From NCBI GenBank assembly GCA_016872875.1, contig VGYW01000130.1, forward strand, positions 1 to 18,773: a stretch of 18,773 nucleotides of DNA, written 5' to 3'. The notes below the pieces were generated by a model. It searched no databases, was not told the origin of the DNA, and saw only the letters and a list, made by a program, of their open reading frames with translations. The position numbers and the translations under genes are program-made. Positions 5,288 to 12,978 of the stretch are shown here, piece by piece (within the stretch, counting starts at the first letter, position 1; every line of letters begins with the position of its first letter). This DNA is from Planctomycetota bacterium (GTDB lineage Bacteria; Planctomycetota; PUPC01; DSUN01).

Positions 5288-7507
5288 CTACCTCTCCTCT
5301 TCGGGCGGATGCTCGGGTGGTTCCTCGGCCTTGCCGGGCTCTTCCTTGGGGGGCGGCGCGGCGGCGAAGGCGCGGTACTCGGGCACGGCCTTGGGGTCAA
5401 TGGTCTTGAGGGGCTTGAGGGTTTCGAGGATGGCGCGCTGGAGCTGGGCGTCCTCCTGGTAGTCGCAGGGGAACTCTGCGCCGCGTGCGTCGGCTACGGC
5501 GATGCGGAGCCAGGCTCGGAGGAGGCGGCGGGCCTTGTCGCGGCCCATCTCCTCCGCGAGGCCCTTGTACCAGGCGTCGAACTCGGGCCAGGCCGACTGG
5601 TCGGCGCCGTCGAACTCCGCGAGCTTGCCCAGCAGGTCCTTGCTCTTGGCGAAGTGGGCGGCGGTGTAGCGGTGGAAGGCGCCGGTCTCGCGGAGGTGCT
5701 CGAACTCCTTGACGGTGTAGGGGTACTTGAGGCTGATGAGGATGTCGGGGTCAACGCCCTTGCCGTGGATGCTGCGGCCGCTGGGGAGGAAGTACTTGGC
5801 GACAGTGAGCTTGAGGCCGCTCTGGCCGGCGGTGGCCTGGAGCGGGAGGAGGCGCTGGACGCTGCCCTTGCCGAAGGTCTTCTGGCCGATGAGGACGGCG
5901 CGCTGGTGCTCCTGAAGCGCGCCTGCGACGATTTCGGAGGCGCTGGCGCTGCCGCGGTTGATGAGGACGGCCATCGGGTAGTCGGGGTGGCTGGTGGGGT
6001 CCTTGGTGCGGAACTCCTCGCGCGGGGCGATCCGCTTGTTGCGGCCCTCGGTGTAGACGATGAGCTTGTTGTCCTTGAGGAACTCGTCGGCGATCTCCAC
6101 GGCGCCCTGGAGCTGGCCGCCGGGGTTGTTGCGGAGGTCGAGGACCAGGGCGGCCATGCCCTGCTTTTCAAGGGCCGTGAGCGCGGCATTGAGGTCCTTG
6201 GCGGTGGATTCGCTGAAGACGGTGAGGCGGACGTAGCCGACCTTTGCGGGGAGCATGGCGTGGCTGACGCTGGGGACCTCGATGTCGGCACGGGTGATCT
6301 TGAGCGTGCGCTTCTCGGTGGAGCCCGGGCTGGTGACGGTGATTTCGACGTCGGTGCCCGGCTTGCCGCGCAGGACGGCGACGATTTCGTCGTTCTTCTT
6401 GCCCGCGGTGGGCTGGCCGCCGGCCTCGACGATGCGGTCGTAGGAGCGGATGCCGGCCTTGTATGCCGGCCCGTTGTAGCTGGGGCGGACCACGGTGAAG
6501 ACCGGCGCGTCGCCAGTGTCGAAGTGCTTCATGAACTGGACGACCGCGCCGATGCCGGCGTAGTGGCCCGCGATGTGCTCGCGGAAGCGCTTCCACTCGG
6601 CCTCGTCGAAGTAGGCGCTGTGGCGGTCCGGCTGGTCGCCGCCCTGGACGGCGCCCACCATGCCCCTGGCCGCCGAGTTGACGAGGAGGTGGTCGGGCAG
6701 CGGCTCCTCGACGTGGAACATCTGGACCTTGTCCTTGACCTCCTGGAGGAGCTTGTCGCTGAGGGTGCCTTCGCGGCTCTTGGGCTTGAGGAGGAGGCTT
6801 TTGAGGTTGCGGTTCTGGAGGAGTGCGTGTGCGAGGCGCCCTGTGGGCGTAGGCTCCTGCTCCATCGCCTTGAGGGTCTCCTCGACGGGCGGCAGGAAGT
6901 CCTCGACCTCGGCGAGTGCGAGCGCGCACTCGCGGCGCACCGCCTCGTCCTTCGCGCCCACGAGGAGGCGGCGGAGCGTGGCGTTGGCCTTCTTGAGGCT
7001 CTCCTCGCTCGTGGCGGTGAAGTAGAGGGAGCGAGCGACGGAGCGTGCGACCTCGGGGGCGAGGCCCGCGTCGTCGGCCAGGCGTGCCAGCTCGCGCTCG
7101 GCGGCGGGAAGGTCGCGGGCCGGCTCCTCGCCCAGGATGGTGGCGGCGAGGACGCCCAGCTCGGGCGCACGCTTCGACTCGATGAGGGTGACGAGCGGCT
7201 TCACCGTGTCGTCGGGGCTGCCGAGTGTGCAGAGCGCCTTGGCCACGGCCACCTGCGCGGGCGGCTGGGCCTTCGCCAGGTGTGCCTTGAGCGCGGGCAC
7301 GGCGTCGGCGCCAAGCCCCGCGAGCTGGCGCTGGGCCGCGAAGAGCTCCTCCACGCTCGCGCGCCGCAGCTTCGAGACTATCGCGTCCACCTGCCGCTCG
7401 ATGTCCGGCTCGGCCGCCGCTGCGAGCAGTGAGAGGAGGAGGCAAAGGGCGGCGATTGCGAATCTCCGAAATCCGAAATCCGAAATCCGAAACCCGAAAT
7501 CGCGCAT
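5288..7507 (-). CDS. S41 family carboxy-terminal processing protease with HEAT-like repeats and PDZ domain
   Basis: A 739-residue exported serine protease. A signal segment (FAIAALCLLLSLLAAAAEPD, residues 16-35) is followed by HEAT-like helical repeats (about 40-230), a linker with LPDHLLVNSAARGMVGAVQG, a PDZ domain (about 330-405, PAYKAGIRSYDRIVEAGGQP), and the S41 core (about 415-595). The catalytic dyad is Ser522 in RGSASASEIVAGAL and Lys547 in TFGKGSVQ, spaced 25 as in Tsp/CtpA. NNPGGQLQGAV at 460-470 is the substrate-strand motif. CtpA-type enzymes cleave periplasmic proteins from the C-terminus. The start overlaps nothing but lies 4 nt after the propeller gene, with AAGGAG inside that gene's last codons. 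The first 14 residues (MRDFGFRISDFGFR) are encoded by a 7-bp tandem repeat. The C-tail is Pro/Glu-rich. Confidence 0.92.
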   Translation of the reverse strand: MRDFGFRISDFGFRRFAIAALCLLLSLLAAAAEPDIERQVDAIVSKLRRASVEELFAAQRQLAGLGADAVPALKAHLAKAQPPAQVAVAKALCTLGSPDDTVKPLVTLIESKRAPELGVLAATILGEEPARDLPAAERELARLADDAGLAPEVARSVARSLYFTATSEESLKKANATLRRLLVGAKDEAVRRECALALAEVEDFLPPVEETLKAMEQEPTPTGRLAHALLQNRNLKSLLLKPKSREGTLSDKLLQEVKDKVQMFHVEEPLPDHLLVNSAARGMVGAVQGGDQPDRHSAYFDEAEWKRFREHIAGHYAGIGAVVQFMKHFDTGDAPVFTVVRPSYNGPAYKAGIRSYDRIVEAGGQPTAGKKNDEIVAVLRGKPGTDVEITVTSPGSTEKRTLKITRADIEVPSVSHAMLPAKVGYVRLTVFSESTAKDLNAALTALEKQGMAALVLDLRNNPGGQLQGAVEIADEFLKDNKLIVYTEGRNKRIAPREEFRTKDPTSHPDYPMAVLINRGSASASEIVAGALQEHQRAVLIGQKTFGKGSVQRLLPLQATAGQSGLKLTVAKYFLPSGRSIHGKGVDPDILISLKYPYTVKEFEHLRETGAFHRYTAAHFAKSKDLLGKLAEFDGADQSAWPEFDAWYKGLAEEMGRDKARRLLRAWLRIAVADARGAEFPCDYQEDAQLQRAILETLKPLKTIDPKAVPEYRAFAAAPPPKEEPGKAEEPPEHPPEEER
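7466..7500. repeat. Five tandem 7-bp units inside the protease start
   Basis: CCGAAAT is repeated at 7466, 7473, 7480 and 7494, with one variant CCGAAAC at 7487. On the coding strand the tract reads as the DFGFRISDFGFR peptide in the n-region of the protease signal peptide, immediately after the start codon. Seven-base units shift the frame at each copy, which explains the alternating peptide. The tract resembles the ATTTCGG-type repeats dispersed in planctomycete genomes. Confidence 0.9.
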
Positions 7508-7511
7508 CGGG

Positions 7512-10500
7512 CTATCTCTCCTTCGATGGCTTTATGCGATAGACGCGTGTGGCGTCGTCGCGTGGTGGGGGTGGCGGGCTCCAGAGGGGCGGCGGGCCGG
7601 GCCGGGGGCCGGTGAGCAACACATCGCCGAAGTAGGCGGGGGCGAAGCCCCGAATCATGAGCGCGCGGTCGCGGTCGAGGGTCATGCCTGGGGTCCACGA
7701 GATGGCCTTCACGGCGCGGTCGCCGTCGTCGTCGGTGACGGTGACGTTGAAGCCGAAGCGGAGGCCGGGCCTGGGGTCCTCGATGCCGAGGTAGTCCCAG
7801 GGGAGGGCGATTTCGTAGACGGCGCCCGAGTTGTCGTCCTTGAGGCGGACGCGGTACTCGCCGCTGGGCTCGTCGTCGCCCTCGTCGTCGCGCCGCTCGT
7901 CCTTGCGGGTGAGTGCGAGGGTGAGGAGGAGGTCCTTGCCGGTGAAGCGGTAGCCGTAGCCGCCGTCGTTGTCGCAGTCAATCGAGATGATCAACCCGTC
8001 GCCGATCCAGGTGTCGGTCTGGCCGGTGTAGGTGCGGTGAACGTCGTCGCTGACGTCCACGGCGAAGTAGAAGTGCTTGGCGTCCCAGCCGGTGTAGAGG
8101 ACTGCGGAGAGGTCGCTGGGCGAGCGCCAGCGGGCCTCGGGGATGGGGATGCCCTGGACCTCGTCAATGAAGGCCGGGCCGTCGAGCCTTGCGGCGAGGT
8201 CGGCGCGCCACCGCTCGTTTATCGCGCCGTCCACGTGGGGCGGCACGTCCATGTAGGCGGTCTCGATGGCGGCCGGCTCGCGCGCGGCGAGGGATTCGCG
8301 GAGCGAGTTGAGCTGGTCCTTCAGCGTCGCGTAGTCGGCGGCTGGGAGCTCTTCGTCGGCCAGGGCCTTGTTCAGGAGCGCGATCGCGTGCCTCTCGTCG
8401 CCGCGCTGGTAGAGCGCGGCGGCGAGGGGCGCGAGCGCGGCGCGGTCGCCGCTCCCGAAGCGGGCGTTCAGGGTGGCGATCCGCTCGTCGAGGGCCTGCG
8501 GCTCGGCCAGGCCGTAGGCGTGGATGCCGCGGTCGGTGCCCAGCACGAGGAGCGAGCTGCCCACAGGCTGGAAGCCTGTGCCACCGGGAGCCATTGTACC
8601 AGCATCCTGTGGTGGCACAGGCATCTTGCCTGTGGCCGCCGCGATGACGGCGGCGGAGAGCTCGTTTGCGCCCTTGGGCGAGACGTCGCCGATGATGCGC
8701 CCGCTCGCGGTGTGAATGAGGATGGCCACGCGCTGGCCGTCGTGGCGGCCGGCGACGGCCAGGAGGCCGCCGTGCTGCGCGATCCCAGAGGGCTGAGCGA
8801 GGTTGAGGGGCGCAGTGCGCCAACGCTCCCCGAGGTCCGCCGCGTCCAGGGCGCGGACCACCAGCGCGTTGTCGTTGTCTCGCTCCGCCATGTAGAGCGC
8901 GCCTGGGGCGAGCGCCGCGTCCACCAGCACGCCGGCGAGCACGGAGCGGCGGCGCCGGACCTTCCCCGTGTCGGGGTCGAGCGACGCCACCTGTGCGTTG
9001 TGGAGGAAGCCATCGGGCACGGCGAGGCAGAGCTTGCCGTCGGCGCTCGTCAGGACGCGGTTGACGCTGGCCTCGAGGTAGGCCTCCCAGAGGGCGCGGC
9101 CGGCGCCGAGGTCAATGGCGTGGATGGCGTGGTCGTCCACCACCACGTAGAGCCTGCCCTGTGCGGCCACGTGGGCGGGGCGGTCGGTGATGCGGGGGAG
9201 GCGGAAGGCCGTCTCGTCCCGCGGGAAGGCGACTGCCTGGTTGCCCGAGCCGTCCTTCTCGCTGAGGGCGTAGACGCCGCCTGGGGACTCCGCACAGGCC
9301 CAGACCTTGCCGTCGTGGACGAACAGGCCGTGGGCCAGGAGCGCCTTGGCGTCGAGCTGGCGGCTCCAGACCTTCTCGCCGTCCGCGAGAGCCAACGCAG
9401 TGACCCTGCCGCCGGCGAGGCTGGCATAGAGCGCGGACTTCCCCGCGGCGAGCGCGACGATGCGGTTGCTCTCGGCCCGCCGCCGCTCCCAGGGCCGCCA
9501 GGGGCCTTCGCCCGGCTCGATGAGTCTGGGCCGACGCTTCGGGCGGGGGACGGGGGGAACCTCCGGCTCGGCCTTCTCGGCGTCGGGGGCCTCGGCCAGC
9601 GACGCGCTCCAGCGCTCCACGCCGGTCAGGGCGTCGAGCGCGAGCACCTGATCGAACGTGGCGACGAGGAGCTGGCCGCCCGCCACGGCGCCCAGGGCGT
9701 CCCACTCGCTCAGCTCGCGCTGCCAGAGGAGCTGGCCCGTGTCGGCACGGCGGCACTCCAGGCTGTCGAACGGCATCGCACGGTCGAAGGAGCGGCGCGC
9801 CGAAGCCACGTAGAGAAGGCCAGGCGTGGCGCCAGGGAACGAGACGACCTGGACCTTCTGGTGCGCGATGCGGGTCTGGACCTGCCAACGAGGGGCGATG
9901 GCCTGTGGGCGGGGCGTCTGTGCCCCGCGGGGCACGGAGGCCCCGCCCACAGGCGAGACCTCTCTGAGCATGGCCTCGGCGGTGGCGCGCGACTCGGACG
10001 CGGGCTCCGCCGCGAGCGTGCCGGCCAGCGAGGCCAGGTGCGGCGCGAGGGCCTTGGCGTCGGGCGAGGCCGCCAGGCGCAGGAGCGCCTGCTCGGCAGC
10101 CGCGCTGTTCGGGAAGCGGCGGAGGCAGCGCTCCAGCTCGGCGTCGGTCTTCGCGGCGGCGAGGTGTCTGGCGGCCTCGGCCTCGGCCGCGGCGTAGGCC
10201 GCCCGCCCCTTCCCCGCGATGATGCGCCCTATCTCGGCGCAGGCGAGCGCGCGCGCCGCCACCTTCAGCCCCTGGCCGTTGCGGTACACGGCGCTACCCT
10301 GCTGCTCGATGATCTTCTGGAGAGCCGCGACTGCCTCGGCGGGGCGTCCCTCGCGCTCGTGGAGCGCGGCGAGCTCGAGGAGCACGCCCACGGCCTCCTG
10401 TGGGCCTGGGGCGTAGGCCAGCGCCGAGGCGAGGCCGTCCGGACCAAGGGCACGGCATGCCTCGAAAAGCGCCTGGCGCGCGCGCTCGATGGCTTCGGCG

Positions 10501-12746
10501 TCCTTCTTCGCGGTGGCAAGACGGAGCGCCTCCTTGAGGTGCGGGACCGCCGCCGCGTGTGCGCCGCGCTGGGCCTCGTGCTGGCCAAGCGTGAGAGGCA
10601 CGAGCGGGTCGGCGGGGTCGGCCTTGCGGCGAGCCTCCAGTGCCGCCTGCGTCCCCGCCCAGTCGTTGAAGGCGTACAGGCGGTCGCGCGAGGCCACGAG
10701 GAGCGCGCGGTCAACCATCGTGAGGTTGCCTGGCTCCTCGAAGGGCTGCCAGACGTGGCAGGTGGATACGCCGCCATCATCCGTCCGTACTGCGAGAATG
10801 CCGCCGTCGGTCGGGACGTAGAGGCGTCCCTGGCACAGCGCAGGCCGGGCGGCAACCGCCGCCGGCAGCTCGGTCGCCCAGAGCCGCTTGCCCGTGAACT
10901 TGTCCATCGCAACCACCTGAGAGCCGACCGCGAAGATGCGGTTGCCCTCCACGCCCGCCAGGAAGCGGCCCTCTTCGCGCGGGGCCGACCAGATGGCTTC
11001 GCCGCCCGCGGCGTCGAGCGCCAGCAGGCAGCCTGAATCCTGGGGGGCGACGAACACCAGGCCGCCATCCACGATGGGCGGGCCGCTCGCCCAGCGCTCG
11101 TTCCGCTCCAGGACGCTGCGACGCAGGTGGCTTGGGAACGACTTGTAGCGGTGGACCCAGCGGATGGCGCCGGTCGCGGCGTCCACCGCGGCCACCGTGC
11201 CGAGGTTCGTTGCGAAGTAGGCCGTGTTGCCGGAGACGGCGGGTGGGCTGGCGGACGCGCCGAGCCCGAGGAACGCCGGGATGGTGCGCGAGCAGACAAA
11301 CGTGCGCCAGACCTCCTGTCCGCTCGCCGCATCGAGGGCGACGAGACTCGTCCTCGCCTCCTCGCCAAGATGGGTGTAGCCCACGAAGAGCCGCTGGCCA
11401 GCCGCCACGGGCGGGGTGAGGAGGAGCGTGACCTTCGAGCCGAGTGCCTTGCCCGCCTTGTCGCGCCCCTTCTTCCGCGGCGGCGCCTTCTCCTTGCCCT
11501 CGCCCTTTGGCTCAGGCTCTTCGGCGGGGGCGGGCGGCTTCTCCTCGGCAAACGCGCGGCGCCAGAGGAGGCGGCCTGTGGCCGCATCGAACGCGAACAG
11601 GCACTGGCCCAGGCGTGCGAACGCCCGCCCATCGGAGCAGGCCACGGCGTGAATCGTCTCGTCGAGCGCGGGCAGGGGGCCGGCCTCGGGGGCGTCGGGG
11701 AAAAGCCACACCGGCTGCCCGCTCTCGAGGCTCAGGGCGTACACCGCCCCGTGGTCGGCCAGGAACACCCTGTCGCCCCACACCGTGGCGTGGAGGGGGA
11801 GCGCGACGGGATACGGCGGGCTCTGCCCGAAGACGCGGGGCACAGAGGCCCCGCCCACAGGCACAGAGGCCCCGCCCACAGGCACAGAGGCCCCGCCCAC
11901 AGGCACAGAGGCCCTGCCCACACGAGGCGCGGCATAGGGGAGCGGAAAGCGCCAGGCCAGGCCGCCAAGCTCGCCGAACGCGGGAGCTCCCGCGGCTTGC
12001 GAACCCGCGGGAGGCTTCCGTGCAAGGAACTTCTCGACCGAGACGTCCTGGCCCCCCACGCGGAGCGTCGCGGCGGCGTGCTCGGCGCGCAGCCGCGCGG
12101 CCACGGCCTCCGCCGCACGCTCCTGCCCCAGCGCACCGTAGCACACCCACACGCGGGCCAGGATTGTAGGCGGGGCCTCTGTGCCCCGCGTCCTTTCCAG
12201 GAGCCGCCCCCAGGCCGCCAACGCACCCACGAAGTCGCCGCGTTCCAGCGCGAGCAAGCCGAGGGCGGCCAGAGCATCGTCGCCCCAGGAGCTTGCCAGG
12301 TAGCGCTGCGCCACGGCGGCCAGGAGACTGGCGTCCTTCGCGGCCAGCGCGCGCTCGAAGGCCGCCCTGGCCGCCGCATCGTGGCCCTCGCGGTAGAGCT
12401 CCAGGGCGGGCTTCGGCAGCCCGGCAAGCTCGCGTGCCGCGGCCTCCTGGATCGGCACAAACAACGTCGGCTCAGCCTGGCCCGCCGCCGGCGGCCACGC
12501 GACAAGGGGCTGAGCTCCGGCCTTGCCCGCGAAGTCCGCCACCCGCTGGTAGGCCTCCACCGCCTGGCGCCAGTGGCCGGCCCGTGCCGCGGCTCGTGCA
12601 GCGTCGAGCAGCTTCTCCGCGTCGCGGTCGCTCTCCAGGTAAAGCGAGCTATCCTCGCCTCTGAGCCTGGCCTCGGCCGCGAGCGCAGCGGCGGAGCCGA
12701 GCGCTACGGCTAAGACACTGATTGACATGACGGTGAAGCGGAGCAC
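7512..12746 (-). CDS. Giant exported PQQ-type beta-propeller / TPR protein with C-terminal CBM9-like domain
   Basis: 1744 residues starting at GTG 12746. The start is chosen because GAGGA sits 7 nt upstream and a promoter lies at 12796-12825; the earlier ATG at 12821 overlaps the -35 box. The signal peptide is VLRFTVMSISVLAVALG...ALAAEA. Order: TPR-like helices (about 35-260, GHWRQAVEAYQRV); a first quinoprotein-like propeller (about 310-680) with repeats such as LFAFDAATGRLLWRR, LVALDAASGQEVWR and VVAMDKFTGKRLW; a second TPR block (about 700-900); a second propeller (about 950-1400, VLALDALTGVERW, IHAIDLGAGRALW); a short helical block; and a CBM9/DOMON-like domain (about 1490-1700, PHVDGAINERW, WIGDGLIISIDCDNDGG). 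The Trp-docking repeats are structural, and no PQQ-dehydrogenase catalytic motif is seen, so a binding or scaffold role is likely. Four repeat insertions lie within the reading frame. Confidence 0.87.
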   Translation of the reverse strand: MLRFTVMSISVLAVALGSAAALAAEARLRGEDSSLYLESDRDAEKLLDAARAAARAGHWRQAVEAYQRVADFAGKAGAQPLVAWPPAAGQAEPTLFVPIQEAAARELAGLPKPALELYREGHDAAARAAFERALAAKDASLLAAVAQRYLASSWGDDALAALGLLALERGDFVGALAAWGRLLERTRGTEAPPTILARVWVCYGALGQERAAEAVAARLRAEHAAATLRVGGQDVSVEKFLARKPPAGSQAAGAPAFGELGGLAWRFPLPYAAPRVGRASVPVGGASVPVGGASVPVGGASVPRVFGQSPPYPVALPLHATVWGDRVFLADHGAVYALSLESGQPVWLFPDAPEAGPLPALDETIHAVACSDGRAFARLGQCLFAFDAATGRLLWRRAFAEEKPPAPAEEPEPKGEGKEKAPPRKKGRDKAGKALGSKVTLLLTPPVAAGQRLFVGYTHLGEEARTSLVALDAASGQEVWRTFVCSRTIPAFLGLGASASPPAVSGNTAYFATNLGTVAAVDAATGAIRWVHRYKSFPSHLRRSVLERNERWASGPPIVDGGLVFVAPQDSGCLLALDAAGGEAIWSAPREEGRFLAGVEGNRIFAVGSQVVAMDKFTGKRLWATELPAAVAARPALCQGRLYVPTDGGILAVRTDDGGVSTCHVWQPFEEPGNLTMVDRALLVASRDRLYAFNDWAGTQAALEARRKADPADPLVPLTLGQHEAQRGAHAAAVPHLKEALRLATAKKDAEAIERARQALFEACRALGPDGLASALAYAPGPQEAVGVLLELAALHEREGRPAEAVAALQKIIEQQGSAVYRNGQGLKVAARALACAEIGRIIAGKGRAAYAAAEAEAARHLAAAKTDAELERCLRRFPNSAAAEQALLRLAASPDAKALAPHLASLAGTLAAEPASESRATAEAMLREVSPVGGASVPRGAQTPRPQAIAPRWQVQTRIAHQKVQVVSFPGATPGLLYVASARRSFDRAMPFDSLECRRADTGQLLWQRELSEWDALGAVAGGQLLVATFDQVLALDALTGVERWSASLAEAPDAEKAEPEVPPVPRPKRRPRLIEPGEGPWRPWERRRAESNRIVALAAGKSALYASLAGGRVTALALADGEKVWSRQLDAKALLAHGLFVHDGKVWACAESPGGVYALSEKDGSGNQAVAFPRDETAFRLPRITDRPAHVAAQGRLYVVVDDHAIHAIDLGAGRALWEAYLEASVNRVLTSADGKLCLAVPDGFLHNAQVASLDPDTGKVRRRRSVLAGVLVDAALAPGALYMAERDNDNALVVRALDAADLGERWRTAPLNLAQPSGIAQHGGLLAVAGRHDGQRVAILIHTASGRIIGDVSPKGANELSAAVIAAATGKMPVPPQDAGTMAPGGTGFQPVGSSLLVLGTDRGIHAYGLAEPQALDERIATLNARFGSGDRAALAPLAAALYQRGDERHAIALLNKALADEELPAADYATLKDQLNSLRESLAAREPAAIETAYMDVPPHVDGAINERWRADLAARLDGPAFIDEVQGIPIPEARWRSPSDLSAVLYTGWDAKHFYFAVDVSDDVHRTYTGQTDTWIGDGLIISIDCDNDGGYGYRFTGKDLLLTLALTRKDERRDDEGDDEPSGEYRVRLKDDNSGAVYEIALPWDYLGIEDPRPGLRFGFNVTVTDDDGDRAVKAISWTPGMTLDRDRALMIRGFAPAYFGDVLLTGPRPGPPPLWSPPPPPRDDATRVYRIKPSKER
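8562..8634. repeat. Paired-hairpin palindromic repeat in frame (TGKMPVP/GTGFQPV type)
   Basis: Arms of 24 nt at 8562-8585 and 8611-8634 are inverted copies that differ only in a 5-nt core. Each is itself a hairpin, CACAGGC-n5-GCCTGTG. On the coding strand of the propeller gene they read TGKMPVPP and GGTGFQPVG around residues 1371-1395. These two peptides are known to me as recurrent translations of dispersed repeats in planctomycete-like genomes. The stretch lies between the second propeller and the C-terminal helical block. Confidence 0.88.
9901..9954. repeat. 54-bp near-perfect palindrome in frame
   Basis: Two 26-nt halves (9901-9926 and 9929-9954) are inverted copies with two mismatches, with only GC between them. 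It is 18 codons long and adds VGGASVPRGAQTPRP-like residues between the middle TPR block and the second propeller. It belongs to the same GGGCGGGGCCTCTGTGCC family as 11839-11922 and 12167-12189. Confidence 0.9.
11839..11922. repeat. Four tandem 21-bp units encoding GGASVPV
   Basis: Units at 11839, 11860, 11881 and 11902 each begin GGCACAGAGGCCC. The last differs by one base (T at 11915). On the coding strand each unit adds seven residues, GGASVPV, with GRASVP in the first-translated copy. They form a linker before the first propeller (residues about 275-302). The unit is half of the palindrome at 9901-9954. Confidence 0.92.
12167..12189. repeat. Single half-copy of the GGGCGGGGCC repeat
   Basis: TAGGCGGGGCCTCTGTGCCC matches the same repeat family in the opposite orientation to the tandem units. 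It gives RGTEAPPT in the propeller protein near residue 188. Its flanks show no second arm. Confidence 0.7.
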
Positions 12747-12795
12747 AAACGAGTCCTCGTGGGGATTCAGAAACTCTGGCCGGGGCTCCTCTTGC

Positions 12796-12825
12796 AGTAT
12801 AGCACAACGGCGAAGTGCCATTCAA
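12796..12825 (-). promoter_or_regulatory. Promoter of the propeller-protease-NPCBM cluster
   Basis: On the minus strand TTGAAT (12820-12825) and TATACT (12796-12801) are 18 nt apart, with a TGC extended -10 directly before TATACT. Transcription would start near 12788, about 40 nt before the GTG start at 12746. The three downstream genes are so close that this may serve all of them. Confidence 0.55.
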
Positions 12826-12852
12826 CTGTATTCAGCGGGCAACGGAATCCAT

Positions 12853-12880
12853 TTGCAAATCCGGCGGGGAGGGCTATAAT
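12853..12880 (+). promoter_or_regulatory. Promoter of tRNA-Pro
   Basis: TTGCAA (12853-12858) and a consensus TATAAT (12875-12880) are 16 nt apart. The predicted start near 12887 leaves a short leader of about 13 nt before the tRNA. It lies back to back with the minus-strand promoter at 12796-12825. Confidence 0.7.
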
Positions 12881-12899
12881 AGAAAGGGTTCAAAGGTTC

Positions 12900-12978
12900 C
12901 GGGGTGTAGCTCAGCTTGGTTTAGAGCGCAGCGTTCGGGACGCTGAGGTCGGTGGTTCAAGTCCACTCACCCCGACCA
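12900..12978 (+). tRNA. trnP: tRNA-Pro (anticodon CGG), CCA encoded
   Basis: A complete 79-nt cloverleaf. The acceptor stem is CGGGGTG/CACCCCG, followed by discriminator A and an encoded CCA. The D arm is GCTC/GAGC with an 11-nt loop. The anticodon stem is CAGCG/CGCTG with loop TTCGGGA and anticodon CGG at 12936-12938. The T arm is GGTGG-TTCAAGT-CCACT. A first base C and anticodon CGG identify tRNA-Pro. Its last 22 nt overlap the 3' end of the HAD gene on the other strand. No T-rich terminator follows, so 3' maturation must rely on RNases. Confidence 0.97.

Noticed and set aside
5309..7432. A 707-codon plus-strand open frame opposite the S41 protease
   Set aside because: The minus-strand frame has the full S41 dyad and PDZ domain; the plus frame is low-complexity antisense sequence.
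7137..11036. A 1299-codon open frame on the plus strand opposite the propeller gene
   Set aside because: It is the antisense of an unmistakable propeller/protease coding region, has no domain pattern, and arises from strong GC bias at third codon positions.
11839..11922. Regular direct repeats that could suggest a CRISPR array
   Set aside because: The 21-bp units are contiguous without spacers, lie in frame within a gene, and no cas genes are present.
11127..12713. A 528-codon plus-strand open frame opposite the propeller N-terminus
   Set aside because: Its Arg/Gly-rich translation and repeat-derived RGPAHRH tract show no protein family; it is antisense shadow.
12726..12821. Starts of the propeller gene at ATG 12821 or ATG 12728
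   Set aside because: The first overlaps the predicted -35 box; the second lacks a ribosome site, whereas GTG 12746 has GAGGA 7 nt upstream and gives a complete signal peptide.
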